DNA of 64,000 bases from Paenibacillus_AR sp051594765 (lineage in GTDB: Bacteria > Bacillota > Bacilli > Paenibacillales > NBRC-103111), in assembly GCF_051594765.1 (NCBI RefSeq), contig NZ_JBPPGJ010000012.1, positions 62,001 to 126,000 on the forward strand, read 5' to 3'. The notes under the pieces are model-generated. The model saw nothing but the letters and a program-made list of their open reading frames with translations. It was not told the DNA's origin and did no database searches. The translations under genes and the position numbers were made by a program. This document shows positions 39,713 to 46,949 of the stretch, piece after piece. The first letter of the stretch is position 1, and the number at the start of each line of letters is the position of its first letter.

Positions 39713-40585
39713 TTACTCTTCGCCTCCTACGACTTTGAAGGACCGCACGCCCTTCGAATTGGTCTTCCAAGTAAACCGCAACTCCCCTTGGAAGTAGGCC
39801 TTCTCGGCATCTTCCATCTTGCCTTTGAGCTGGTTCTTGGCCGTCTCTTCGGCCTCGTCTGCAAGCTTCTTGGCCTTCCTGGCGTCGAAGAGCAGCTGCA
39901 TGATGCTGTAATCGGCCTCCGTCAGCTCAACGGCCTTGGACGGCGTGTGGGCCGGATAGAGACTCCGCAAGTAATCGGTGTCCTGATGGTCGAAGGCAGG
40001 CGGGATCTTCGCCAGCACGTGATTCTGCCAGAACTCGCGCTCCCTCTCGATCAACATCTGAATGATCTCCTCGTCCCGCTCGATGACCCGCCACTGGAAG
40101 TCCCAGCCTCCGATCAGAACCGCGATGTACCAGCGTTCCGCCCCCGTGACCGCCATGTAGTGGTTACACTGCAGGATGTACTCCATGGGGGCCTGTGTGC
40201 CTTCCCAATCGGACCGGGCATACTCGGAAGTGTTCTTGCACTCCAGGCCCGCGTTCTGTCCGGGGAGCCAGCGGTCTATGTTCGCCAGCATGAAGGGGTA
40301 TTGCTTGTGCTGGAAGATCGCGTTTTGCCGCATGACCTTCATTCCGGTTTCTTCCGCGAACCAATCCGCCACAACCGACTCCATGATCCGTCCGGCCTTC
40401 ATCTTCGGGTTGTCCAGGATCTCCGGGGCTTGTCCGATCTTATCGAGGTAAACGGAGAGGGCTGATTTATAGCGGCTCAAGTTCAGCAGGGGGGCGACAT
40501 CGCTGCCGCCGATTCCCTTGCGTCGCCATTCCAGCCAGTCCTCATGTGCCATGTCCTTGGTATTGATTAAGCGGATAGCTTGCAT
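39713..40585 (-). CDS. YqaJ-type phage exonuclease
   Basis: A 290-residue PD-(D/E)XK nuclease of the YqaJ/lambda-exonuclease family. GIGGSDVAPLLNLSRYKS (residues 24-41) is the family start, catalytic Asp104 (ANIDRWL) and Glu115-x-Lys117 (GLECKN), then LQCNHYMAVTGAERWYIAVL. It resects double-stranded ends to give the 3' tails bound by RecT. It lies 3 nt upstream of recT. Confidence 0.92.
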   Translation of the reverse strand: MQAIRLINTKDMAHEDWLEWRRKGIGGSDVAPLLNLSRYKSALSVYLDKIGQAPEILDNPKMKAGRIMESVVADWFAEETGMKVMRQNAIFQHKQYPFMLANIDRWLPGQNAGLECKNTSEYARSDWEGTQAPMEYILQCNHYMAVTGAERWYIAVLIGGWDFQWRVIERDEEIIQMLIEREREFWQNHVLAKIPPAFDHQDTDYLRSLYPAHTPSKAVELTEADYSIMQLLFDARKAKKLADEAEETAKNQLKGKMEDAEKAYFQGELRFTWKTNSKGVRSFKVVGGEE

Positions 40586-40603
40586 GATATTGCCTCCTTT
40601 AAA

Positions 40604-40849
40604 TCAGTTGCCCCCTTGTGCTACAATAAGCACAAGAAGATTCTTTAGACGGGATCTTAACGACGGCGTCCTCCTGGCAGGGAGGGCGTTTTTCTTTTCT
40701 CTGGCGACTTCCGCTAGGGTCATCTGGACCCAATCGGACGCCGCTTGGCAGTTGTTCAGGTTGATCGACATGTCCCGATACATCCGCCGGACGATGATGT
40801 CGAGCTGTTCATTGCGTTCTTGCTCGATGGTTGCTGGACTCAATCTCAA
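40604..40849 (-). CDS. Small protein of unknown function with candidate antisense RNA
   Basis: Eighty-one residues. The first half (QERNEQLDIIVRRMYRDMSI, NLNNCQAASDWVQMTLAEVA) is coherent and helical. The last 35 residues are Arg-rich, then hydrophobic (NLLVLIVAQGGN), and their DNA carries two hairpins better explained as an RNA on the other strand. The true stop may therefore have been lost. Function unknown. Confidence 0.45.
   Translation of the reverse strand: MRLSPATIEQERNEQLDIIVRRMYRDMSINLNNCQAASDWVQMTLAEVAREKKNALPARRTPSLRSRLKNLLVLIVAQGGN
40634..40693 (+). ncRNA. Candidate small antisense RNA in the early operon
   Basis: On the plus strand TACAAT (40622-40627) could serve as -10. About 30 nt further a stem GGCGTCCTCC / GGAGGGCG (40665-40688, wobble inside) is followed by TTTTTC, giving a transcript of about 60 nt opposite the 3' end of 40604-40849. 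The layout resembles antisense RNAs of type I toxin pairs, but the -35 is poor and no clear toxin is visible. Confidence 0.3.
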
Positions 40850-40855
40850 TCCCTC

Positions 40856-41206
40856 CTATACAAAATCTCGAATCGACATTCCATGGTACCTAAGCTGCTT
40901 CTCCATCGAACCGGTATGAAAGGCATCGAACCGATCCATGTCATCCGCCGCCGCTTCCTCGGCCTGGATCTGCATCTCCTCGATGGCGCCCTGCACCACG
41001 GGGTGATTCAGGATCTCCCGATAATCTTCGTCCGGCAGGATCTCCAGATCGAATCCGATCTGCTCCAGCTCCGACTCGAAGGCCGCCTCTGCTGCGGACC
41101 GGCTAAAACCGTCCTCGACTATGAAGTCCCGCCAGTTTTGCTCCAGCCGATTCAGCAGGCCCTCTGCCACGTCTTCCGCGACCACTTGGATGATGTCCGG
41201 GAACAT
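40856..41206 (-). CDS. Acidic early protein of unknown function
   Basis: A 116-residue, strongly acidic helical protein (MFPDIIQVVAEDVAEGLLNR..., IEEMQIQAEEAAADDMDRFD). It starts 2 nt after the upstream regulator gene ends. The charge could suggest a DNA mimic or a partner of a nucleic-acid enzyme, but nothing specific supports that. No family recognised. Confidence 0.5.
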   Translation of the reverse strand: MFPDIIQVVAEDVAEGLLNRLEQNWRDFIVEDGFSRSAAEAAFESELEQIGFDLEILPDEDYREILNHPVVQGAIEEMQIQAEEAAADDMDRFDAFHTGSMEKQLRYHGMSIRDFV

Positions 41207-41208
41207 GT

Positions 41209-41508
41209 TTACCGCCTCCTGATTCTCATGAAGCTAACATCCAGCAGCGTCCTTGCATGCTTTACAGCTTCCTCAAGCTTTCGAAACTTCTTCCATCCGT
41301 CATTGCCACCAAGATCCATGCCGATGATGTCTGTTGATCTTGTTGCCCGGGCCCACTGCTTCACCAATGTGTAGCTTGGGGGTGTTTTCCCACGTTCCAC
41401 ATTTGAAATAACCGCCTGATCAATGCTGAGTCTTTCTGCAAGCTCGCTCTGTTTCAGGCCAGCACGCAATCGGCATTCCCGCAAAACCTCGTTGATTTGA
41501 GTTTCCAT
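41209..41508 (-). CDS. XRE-type transcriptional regulator, early operon
   Basis: A 99-residue protein with a clear N-terminal helix-turn-helix (RLRAGLKQSELAERLSIDQA, then VISNVERGKTPPSYTLVKQW). It is the second regulator after the Cro-like gene and may tune early expression or the lysis/lysogeny choice. ATG at 41508 (GGAGG 11 nt upstream); an in-frame GTG at 41520 is possible. Confidence 0.75.
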   Translation of the reverse strand: METQINEVLRECRLRAGLKQSELAERLSIDQAVISNVERGKTPPSYTLVKQWARATRSTDIIGMDLGGNDGWKKFRKLEEAVKHARTLLDVSFMRIRRR

Positions 41509-41618
41509 AGTCGTTTTCACCTCCCCTCCGGGTGATATGATGACTTCTCATACCAGAAGGGCTGACTTATGCTTCGCGGCTGTTGTATGCTAATTACAAG
41601 GTTAATTTCCCCCTCGCC

Positions 41619-41897
41619 TTACCCCGCCGGCCGTTTATGCCACCGCCGGTCCCTCCCCGCATTGAACCGCTCCGATTCCTTCATCATGCCGTCGAACTTC
41701 TTATGTATGGCGGCCAGCTGCTCATCACTGATCTCCTCCGGGTTCCTGCAGTACATCGGCTCCCCCGTCGGGTCCTTGTGGTTCACGGCCATAAGGACCG
41801 CCTCTTCTTTCCCCTTCTCCTTGCACTTCATCAGCGTAAAAGCCCGGATTGCACAGTGGTTAAGGCTGTCGCGCTTTCGCCATTGAAAACTTCCCAT
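41619..41897 (-). CDS. Unknown basic protein, early operon
   Basis: Ninety-two residues (MGSFQWRKRDSLNHCAIRAF...), with ALFTLMKC-type N-terminus and NPEEISDEQLAAIHKKFDGM helix, ending in a basic tail. GAGGTG lies 8 nt before the ATG. Between its stop and the next gene there is a 98-nt gap. No family recognised. Confidence 0.5.
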   Translation of the reverse strand: MGSFQWRKRDSLNHCAIRAFTLMKCKEKGKEEAVLMAVNHKDPTGEPMYCRNPEEISDEQLAAIHKKFDGMMKESERFNAGRDRRWHKRPAG

Positions 41898-41903
41898 CCC
41901 GGA

Positions 41904-42116
41904 TCACCTCATTTGTAAGCCGAACCCCTCGGCATACCACATTTGAAAGAGGACCATCATTCCCGGGCGGAGCATGTACCGCTGCATCTCTTTGATGACT
42001 TTCTTCCGACCACTCTCCGTCAGGCTGTATAGGCCGTCTTGATAATTCACGTCGCCCTGCTCTATTAGTTGATTAATGCAGGACTGTAAAAACTCTTTGT
42101 TCAGCGCTTGCTCCAC
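41904..42116 (-). CDS. Small winged-helix-like protein, early operon
   Basis: Seventy residues from a GTG with GGAGG 9 nt upstream. NKEFLQSCINQLIEQGDVNY followed by QDGLYSLTESGRKKVIKEMQ is the helix-plus-wing pattern of small winged-helix proteins, so DNA binding is plausible. It starts 3 nt after the previous stop. Confidence 0.5.
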   Translation of the reverse strand: MEQALNKEFLQSCINQLIEQGDVNYQDGLYSLTESGRKKVIKEMQRYMLRPGMMVLFQMWYAEGFGLQMR

Positions 42117-42119
42117 GCC

Positions 42120-42251
42120 TTACGCCTCCTTTGCTTTCTCTTTCTCCCGTTCGGACAGCCGCTTCAGAATCGATGACTTTCGTACAGCGATGAAGCGGTG
42201 CAGGTTGTCGATGGCTTGATCGGATAAGGGCTTCTTGATCTCTGCGGACAT
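42120..42251 (-). CDS. 43-residue basic protein, early operon
   Basis: MSAEIKKPLSDQAIDNLHRF, then VRKSSILKRLSEREKEKAKE. The start has AAGGAGGTG 6 nt upstream, an unusually strong ribosome site. The protein is helical and very basic at the C-terminus. No family recognised. Confidence 0.55.
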   Translation of the reverse strand: MSAEIKKPLSDQAIDNLHRFIAVRKSSILKRLSEREKEKAKEA

Positions 42252-42268
42252 GGGCGTCACCTCCTTTT

Positions 42269-42502
42269 TCAAATCGCTTCTTGGTTATTCAACTTTACGT
42301 GGAATTCATGGTCAAAAAAATTTGTTATGGGTTCACGCAAAGCAGAAGCTATCCCTTCAAGTTCATCAGTGCTAATTGGACGCTTCCCATTTTCCTTCAT
42401 GTTATAGCTGGAGACTGTCATTCCAAGCTTTTCAGCCACAAATGTCTGAGATATTCCTTTGGATTTTCTGATGGCCTTTATTCTCTCATATAGCTTCACC
42501 AT
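42269..42502 (-). CDS. Cro-like XRE regulator
   Basis: A 77-residue helix-turn-helix protein (MVKLYERIKAIRKSKGISQT, FVAEKLGMTVSSYNMKENGK). It is divergent from the CI-like repressor and first in the early operon, the position of Cro. The ATG at 42502 has AAAGGG 8 nt upstream; a GTG at 42526 lies inside an operator and is less likely. Its 3' end carries a near-copy of the operator (42289-42307). Confidence 0.85.
   Translation of the reverse strand: MVKLYERIKAIRKSKGISQTFVAEKLGMTVSSYNMKENGKRPISTDELEGIASALREPITNFFDHEFHVKLNNQEAI
42289..42307. repeat. Operator-like sequence inside the cro-like gene, inverted copy of operator 1
   Basis: ACTTTACGTGGAATTC (42292-42307) is the exact reverse complement of GAATTCCACGTAAAGT at 42518-42533. 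The 17-bp element TTCCACGTAAAGTTGAA read on the minus strand matches operator 1 at 15 of 17 positions. The two copies flank the cro-like coding region, about 226 bp apart. Confidence 0.6.
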
Positions 42503-42520
42503 CCTCACCGCCCTTTCGAA

Positions 42521-42624
42521 TTCCACGTAAAGTGAAACCTTATGAGCCTATTATATATTTCACGTAAAGTGAAAGTCAATAGGTTTTTTAACTTGTCGTG
42601 GAATCGGTTTAACGTAGCGTTAAA
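42521..42624. promoter_or_regulatory. Phage immunity operators (three 17-bp dyads)
   Basis: TTCCACGTAAAGTGAAA (42521-42537), TTTCACGTAAAGTGAAA (42558-42574) and TTTAACGTAGCGTTAAA (42608-42624) share 6-bp inverted arms with a 5-bp spacer beginning GTA. They occupy the gap between the divergent cro-like and repressor genes and are the likely binding sites of both regulators. The second lies within the leftward promoter; the third overlaps the likely repressor promoter (TAATAT at 42631). Confidence 0.8.
42550..42579 (-). promoter_or_regulatory. Leftward early promoter
   Basis: On the minus strand TTGACT (42574-42579), an 18-bp spacer, and TATAAT (42550-42555). The spacer is almost entirely operator 2, so repressor binding would block RNA polymerase directly. 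Transcription would begin at about 42543 and read into the cro-like gene. Confidence 0.8.
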
Positions 42625-42671
42625 TCTTGATAATATAGAATGTGAGAAATTATGAGAATGGGGAGTTTTCT

Positions 42672-43001
42672 ATGAAGTTGGGTGATCGTCTTAAAGCAGA
42701 GCGAGAACGCAAGGGATGGTCCCAAATTTTCGTTGCGGAAAAAGTCGGGATTACAAATACAGTCCTGTCTAACTACGAACGGAATTATAGAGACCCCGAT
42801 ACCGATACTCTTAGAAAATTAGCTGACCTCTATGAAGTTTCAATTGATTATCTACTAGGCAGGGAAATTTCCGGAGTGGATAACGATCAAGATATCCAAT
42901 TCATTATGCGTGCCCGTAAAGATCTATCTCCGAAGGCCTACGAGCGTTTTATGAAGCTCGCAAGAGACATGAAGAAATCCTTCGAGGAAGAAGATGATTA
43001 A
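42672..43001 (+). CDS. CI-like phage repressor, XRE family
   Basis: A 109-residue protein with an N-terminal helix-turn-helix (LKAERERKGWSQIFVAEKVG, NTVLSNYERNYRDPDTDTLR) and a short helical C-terminal part. It lacks a LexA-type peptidase domain, and an ImmA-type protease gene follows directly, so derepression is probably by ImmA cleavage, as in ICEBs1 and phage phi105. The ATG at 42672 follows GGGGAG; the ORF extends 10 codons further upstream. Confidence 0.88.
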   Translation: MKLGDRLKAERERKGWSQIFVAEKVGITNTVLSNYERNYRDPDTDTLRKLADLYEVSIDYLLGREISGVDNDQDIQFIMRARKDLSPKAYERFMKLARDMKKSFEEEDD

Positions 43002-43694
43002 TTGAGCATCGAGAATCCACCACGATTAACTGAACCGCGATTTCGCATTGCCCATAATTATGCAAATAAGGTTCTGATGTCATTGGGAGGCCGAATAAAG
43101 CCTCCGATACCACTGCTTGAATATGCCCGGAAAATGAAATGGAGGGTCATATTCACTGAGCTGTGTGGACCTGAAGGATACATGATGAAATTTCGGGTGA
43201 AAGAACAGACCCGATTCGCTATATATGTTGCTACTGATCTCGAGGATACAGTTCTTTCTCCTACTCAGATCGAGCGATGCCAATACTGGACCCTCGCCCA
43301 TGAGATAGGACACATCCTACTCCATGGGCATTTTTTGTTAAACAGCATCCATGAAGAATGCGAGTTGGACGAAACGACAAAAGGCATCCTCGAGGTGGAG
43401 GCCCACTGGTTTGCCTCTCGCCTGCTGATGCCGGACTACATGCTGAATAGTCGGTGGGATCTGGATCCGAAACGTTTCGCGGAGAAATGCCAGGTGAACC
43501 TGACTCCGGCGGAAAAGCGGATCGAGGGTTTGAACCCGGCCCAGCGTAAAGAGCTTGCGCGGCTGGAGCCTGCGGAACTGATTGAGAAGAGACGGCAGGC
43601 GCTAAAGGAAGTCGAGGAACTGCGGTTCCGGATGAACCTTGCGAAGAACGAGGAGATCTTGGACAGGCTGCGGAGGGTGTACGGATACGAATAG
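43002..43694 (+). CDS. ImmA/IrrE family metallopeptidase
   Basis: A 230-residue protein with the zinc motif HEIGH (His100, Glu101, His104) in YWTLAHEIGHILLHGHF and the downstream Glu segment EVEAHWFASRLLMP. In related elements ImmA cuts the adjacent repressor after DNA damage or a signal, which triggers induction. TTG start immediately after the repressor stop, with GAGGAAG upstream, indicates one transcript. The helical C-terminal part (about 160-230) may sense or bind the repressor. A weak hairpin (43700-43717) follows. Confidence 0.9.
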   Translation: MSIENPPRLTEPRFRIAHNYANKVLMSLGGRIKPPIPLLEYARKMKWRVIFTELCGPEGYMMKFRVKEQTRFAIYVATDLEDTVLSPTQIERCQYWTLAHEIGHILLHGHFLLNSIHEECELDETTKGILEVEAHWFASRLLMPDYMLNSRWDLDPKRFAEKCQVNLTPAEKRIEGLNPAQRKELARLEPAELIEKRRQALKEVEELRFRMNLAKNEEILDRLRRVYGYE

Positions 43695-43733
43695 CAACTC
43701 CCCCAACCGATGGGGATTTTCTCGGAGGCTTAT

Positions 43734-44183
43734 ATGCCCGACAGCGGACTTATTTCGGCTAAAGAATACCTGGATCAAAAATCAACTTCTGAATCACCAA
43801 GTACTAATACAAATCAAGGGGGCGTTATTCGTCAATTACAGAAGCTTGACGAAGACGGACTTGATACAACGAGCAAATTCTATGCTGAGCGCAAGAAATT
43901 GCTACAGTCTGAACCTTATTATTACGCCAATAAATTAAAGTCAGACTATGATCGAATAAAGGCAGACATCGATAAAGATGGACATATATCAAAAGAGGAA
44001 TATGAATCATACGTCATTAAGAAGGTAGATGGCGAGCCACAAGAAATAACGTCATCAGTGGCCCCGAAAGATAATGCCATTAATATAGATTGGACTGTCG
44101 TAACAAGCGTCTCAATTGTTTGTATTACCGTGCTTTTGACAATTCTCATTCTTAAGTTGAACCCGCGCAACAAAAAAGCATGA
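43734..44183 (+). CDS. Single-pass membrane protein with EF-hand loop
   Basis: A 149-residue protein. A hydrophilic, probably extracytoplasmic or cytoplasmic part (1-117) is followed by one membrane helix (about 119-140, VVTSVSIVCITVLLTILILK) and a short basic tail. Residues 78-89, DIDKDGHISKEE, form a perfect EF-hand loop (Asp78, Asp80, Asp82, Gly83, Ile85, Glu89), so calcium binding is expected. The ATG at 43734 has CGGAGG 5 nt upstream. It lies in the lysogeny cluster and is AT-rich, so it may be expressed in lysogens, e.g. for superinfection exclusion or surface change. No family recognised. Confidence 0.65.
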   Translation: MPDSGLISAKEYLDQKSTSESPSTNTNQGGVIRQLQKLDEDGLDTTSKFYAERKKLLQSEPYYYANKLKSDYDRIKADIDKDGHISKEEYESYVIKKVDGEPQEITSSVAPKDNAINIDWTVVTSVSIVCITVLLTILILKLNPRNKKA

Positions 44184-44185
44184 CC

Positions 44186-44206
44186 GCCCATATAGGGCTT
44201 TTCTTT
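44186..44206 (+). terminator. Weak terminator before the integrase gene
   Basis: GCCC pairs with GGGC around ATATA (optionally extended), followed by TTTTCTTTT, directly after the EF-hand gene. Short stem, so read-through into the integrase is likely. Confidence 0.45.
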
Positions 44207-44243
44207 TACCCCAACACACGAACAAACATTCGGAGGTGCATCT

Positions 44244-45731
44244 ATGCGCGCCGCACTATATATTCGCGTCTCCACCGACGAACAAGCCGAGGAAGGTTTC
44301 TCCATCGAAGGCCAGAAGAACCGCCTGCGCAGTTTCTGCGACTCCCAGGACTGGATGATCAGTAAGGTGTATATCGATGACGGATACAGCGCCAAGGATC
44401 TGAACCGCCCCCAGATGCAGCAACTGATCAAGGATATCCCGAACGATGAATTCGACATCATTTTGATCTACAAGCTGAACCGGCTGACACGGTCCGCTGC
44501 AGACTGTGATTACCTCCTAAAGCTCTTTGACCGCTACAACATCAAGTTCCAGTCCTGCACCGAGTCCTACGAGACCCGGACGGCTACCGGACGGCTCTTC
44601 ATTCGGTTGATGGCGGATATCGCCCAATGGGAGCGCGAGAACATTGCAGAGAACGTTCGGTTCGGTATGGAGCAGATGGTGAAGGAGGGGCAGCGCCCGG
44701 GAGGACCGGTCCCCTTTGGGTATGACAAGGATGGCAAGATCATCCCCGAGGAGGCGGCCGTGCTGCATGAGCTGCGCCAACTCTATATGTCCGGGAACGG
44801 GTTTAAGACGGTCGCCTCCATCCTGAATAATCGGGGTTTGCTGCGCCGCGGCTTCTCTTGGACGGCTCAAACGGTCTATTACGTCCTGGACAACCCTTAC
44901 TATGCCGGCAAAATCAGATGGGGCACCAAGAAGATGAATGGGAAGTACGCCAGCCGGAAGAAGGAGGAGAAGGTAAACTGCATATTCAGCGACGGGTCGC
45001 ACGAGCCAATCTTCGCCATGGAAGCATACGAGGAGCACACCCGGAGGATGAAGGTCCGCAGCTTCGGAGGGTACACCAAGGCCCGGGAATATTGGTTCGC
45101 CGGCATACTTCGCTGCGCCAAATGTGGATCTGCCATGACTGGCCGTTATCACCAGAATAAGCGGAAGGACGGCAGCTTCAATAAGATCCTCTCCTACATC
45201 TGCTCGAAACGACAAATGAGCAATGGGTGTGACATGCCCATGTTCCGTCAGGAGCTCGTAGAAAGGCTTGTGTTGGATTATGTCGATCAGATTAAGCTGA
45301 ACCTGTCCAAGGTCGATGAGATGGAGCAGGAGGCCAAGCAGGAGCGCCACAAGGTGGAATCTGAGTTGGACGAGCTGCGCAAGCAGCTATCCGAAGTCCA
45401 AAAGCGAAAAAAGAAGTGGCAGTACGCTTTCGCCAATGATCTTATGAGCGAGGACGATCTGCGGGAACGGAGCAACGAGGAAAAGTTGGTCGAGGATAGT
45501 CTGGCCGAGCGGATCAAGGCGCTGCAGAATCAGACGGGGGACCTGCGGGAGGAAGTGATGGACACCTTGTTCGACATGCGGGATATCTGGGACGTGTTGG
45601 ACGACAAGGAGAAGAACGAGTTCGTCACGACCTTATTTCAGACCATCGAGCTCGATACGCCAATCGGGAAGGCTCATGGACGCAAGGGACAATTCATTCC
45701 GGCAAGCATCAAGAGCATCGAATATGTCTAA
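44244..45731 (+). CDS. int: Large serine recombinase, phage integrase
   Basis: A 495-residue serine integrase. N-terminal catalytic domain with Ser10 in ALYIRVSTDEQAEEGFSIEG and LIYKLNRLTRS; recombinase domain with GFKTVASILNNRGLL; zinc ribbon with CAKCGSAMTGR and later YICSKRQMSNGC; then a coiled coil (about 360-430) of the kind that controls integration versus excision. The start follows GGAGG by 7 nt. Its stop lies 25 nt from the att core at 45757, the usual place for an integrase gene. It should recombine attP with comFA attB. No separate directionality factor is recognised. Confidence 0.95.
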   Translation: MRAALYIRVSTDEQAEEGFSIEGQKNRLRSFCDSQDWMISKVYIDDGYSAKDLNRPQMQQLIKDIPNDEFDIILIYKLNRLTRSAADCDYLLKLFDRYNIKFQSCTESYETRTATGRLFIRLMADIAQWERENIAENVRFGMEQMVKEGQRPGGPVPFGYDKDGKIIPEEAAVLHELRQLYMSGNGFKTVASILNNRGLLRRGFSWTAQTVYYVLDNPYYAGKIRWGTKKMNGKYASRKKEEKVNCIFSDGSHEPIFAMEAYEEHTRRMKVRSFGGYTKAREYWFAGILRCAKCGSAMTGRYHQNKRKDGSFNKILSYICSKRQMSNGCDMPMFRQELVERLVLDYVDQIKLNLSKVDEMEQEAKQERHKVESELDELRKQLSEVQKRKKKWQYAFANDLMSEDDLRERSNEEKLVEDSLAERIKALQNQTGDLREEVMDTLFDMRDIWDVLDDKEKNEFVTTLFQTIELDTPIGKAHGRKGQFIPASIKSIEYV

Positions 45732-46949
45732 TCATGTGTGAATTATCTTGTATGGTAATGCATCGATCTCATCGATGATGACCAGATCGAAGGCCCGGTG
45801 GAACCGCAGCAGCTGATGGGTCGTAGCCAGCAGAATTTCACCCTCTGCCCAGCGGTCGTCGCTTCCCCCGTATAAGGCCGTCACGGTACAATCCGGAAAT
45901 GCCTTCACCAGGCGGGGCTTCAGCTCTAGAACCACGTCCTTGCGGGGTGTGGTGATCAGAACCCGGGCACCGCGGCGAAGCTCGTGCTCCACTAAGGGGA
46001 AGATCATCTCCGTCTTACCCGCTCCCGTCACCGCCCAAATCAGAAACCTTGCCTGGCGTTCCACTCGCTCTCTAGGAAGAGGCAGGCCGCTCCGTAGGAA
46101 CTCGATCCCCTTTGAAGCAGCGTTCCGCTGGGCAGGGCTTAGCCCCCATCTCTCCAGCTCCGGTACCGCACCTCCAGGCTCTTGATCACTAGACACGCTT
46201 GGAGTGCGGCCCACCAGCCCATGGATCAGCAGAGAGCACTGCCGGATCTTCCCCATGCCCAGGCAAGCCTCGCAATACGCGCATGTGCCTTGACATTCTG
46301 CGCAGGGAACATACCGGAGCTGCTGCCCGGTACTTCCGCACCTGCGGCAGCGCAGCTCCCCATGTCGGCTCCATCCATGCTTGCTTCGCCCCGTTTCCAT
46401 ACCGGACATAAGCTCCAGCGCCCCTATACAAGCTCCTGCCTGCACGTACCGCGCCCAATCGCCGCTCCACTCCTCCAGACCGACCTCCTTCATCAGCCCC
46501 ATCAACTCCTCGAACAATAGAAAACGCCCCGCCAGAATGTGGATCAACCGATCCAGCACCCTATGATTCAGCGGAGCGCGACTGCTTGTCGAAGCTATAT
46601 ATGTTGTTGTATATGGTTGGAAAGCCCACCGGATCGGCGCCATGCCGGCCCTAATGTTTAAGTCACGGCAGATCTGCATCAGTTCTCTTCGCAGGCGGGA
46701 AGGATCCCCAACCATGGAACCCCGGCCATTCAACCGGTCCCGCAGCGCCAGAGCTTGTCCCAAGGAAAGCAAGGGCATGAACCGGAGGATGCCGCTGTGG
46801 GCTTCATGAAGCCCCGGCCTCCATACCCGGTCCGTGTCGTAGTCCAACGTCACATGCCAAGACCAAATTGCGTCCCGGCTTCGAATTCCGTAGAGCTCGG
46901 CCAGCATTTCCATCATCATCCTTCGCACCGGATGTAAGCGGTTTACCAC
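45732..46949 (-). pseudogene. comFA: comFA 5' fragment (N-terminal and DEAD-box half), split by prophage
   Basis: The N-terminal half of ComFA: an extended N-terminal region, a four-cysteine zinc finger area (CRRCGS, CAECQG, CAYCEAC), Walker A in AVTGAGKTEMIFPLV, and the DEAD-type motif LVIIDEIDA. Bacterial sequence ends at 45757; beyond that eight phage-encoded codons (LPYKIIHT) precede a stop. The truncated product lacks the second helicase domain and should be inactive for DNA uptake. Joined to 1607-2341 it forms a 641-codon gene with no other defect. Confidence 0.92.
45736..45780. other. Right prophage junction (hybrid att site)
   Basis: Phage arm 45736-45756, shared AA (TT on the comFA strand) at 45757-45758, comFA from 45759. 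The phage arm contains GTGTG and TTATC in mirror positions to the left junction arm. The two 21-nt phage arms match at 14 positions when one is reverse-complemented. Confidence 0.85.

Larger units (their letters stand above)
2342..45756. mobile_element. Intact-looking podovirus-like prophage integrated in comFA
   Basis: About 43.4 kb between the two junctions, holding all expected modules: integrase, immunity, recombination, replication, late regulator, terminase, portal, scaffold, capsid, connector, tailspike, internal proteins and lysis genes. No tape-measure, sheath, baseplate or major tail protein is seen, and the portal/connector/knob set resembles P22- or T7-like short-tailed phages. 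Nearly all genes are on the minus strand. The exceptions are the lysogeny cluster at the right end and the FtsK/relaxation module at the left. No inactivating lesion is evident in core genes, so it may be inducible. Confidence 0.93.

Noticed and set aside
38684..40465. 593-codon plus-strand frame opposite recT and yqaJ
   Set aside because: Leu/Val/His-rich antisense translation with no motif; the minus-strand genes are clear family members.
2333..45754. Alternative att core TAC shared by the two junctions
   Set aside because: CCGTAC and CCATAC also align, but the TT core gives the expected Phe in DEIDAFPY and places the attP dyad exactly at its centre.
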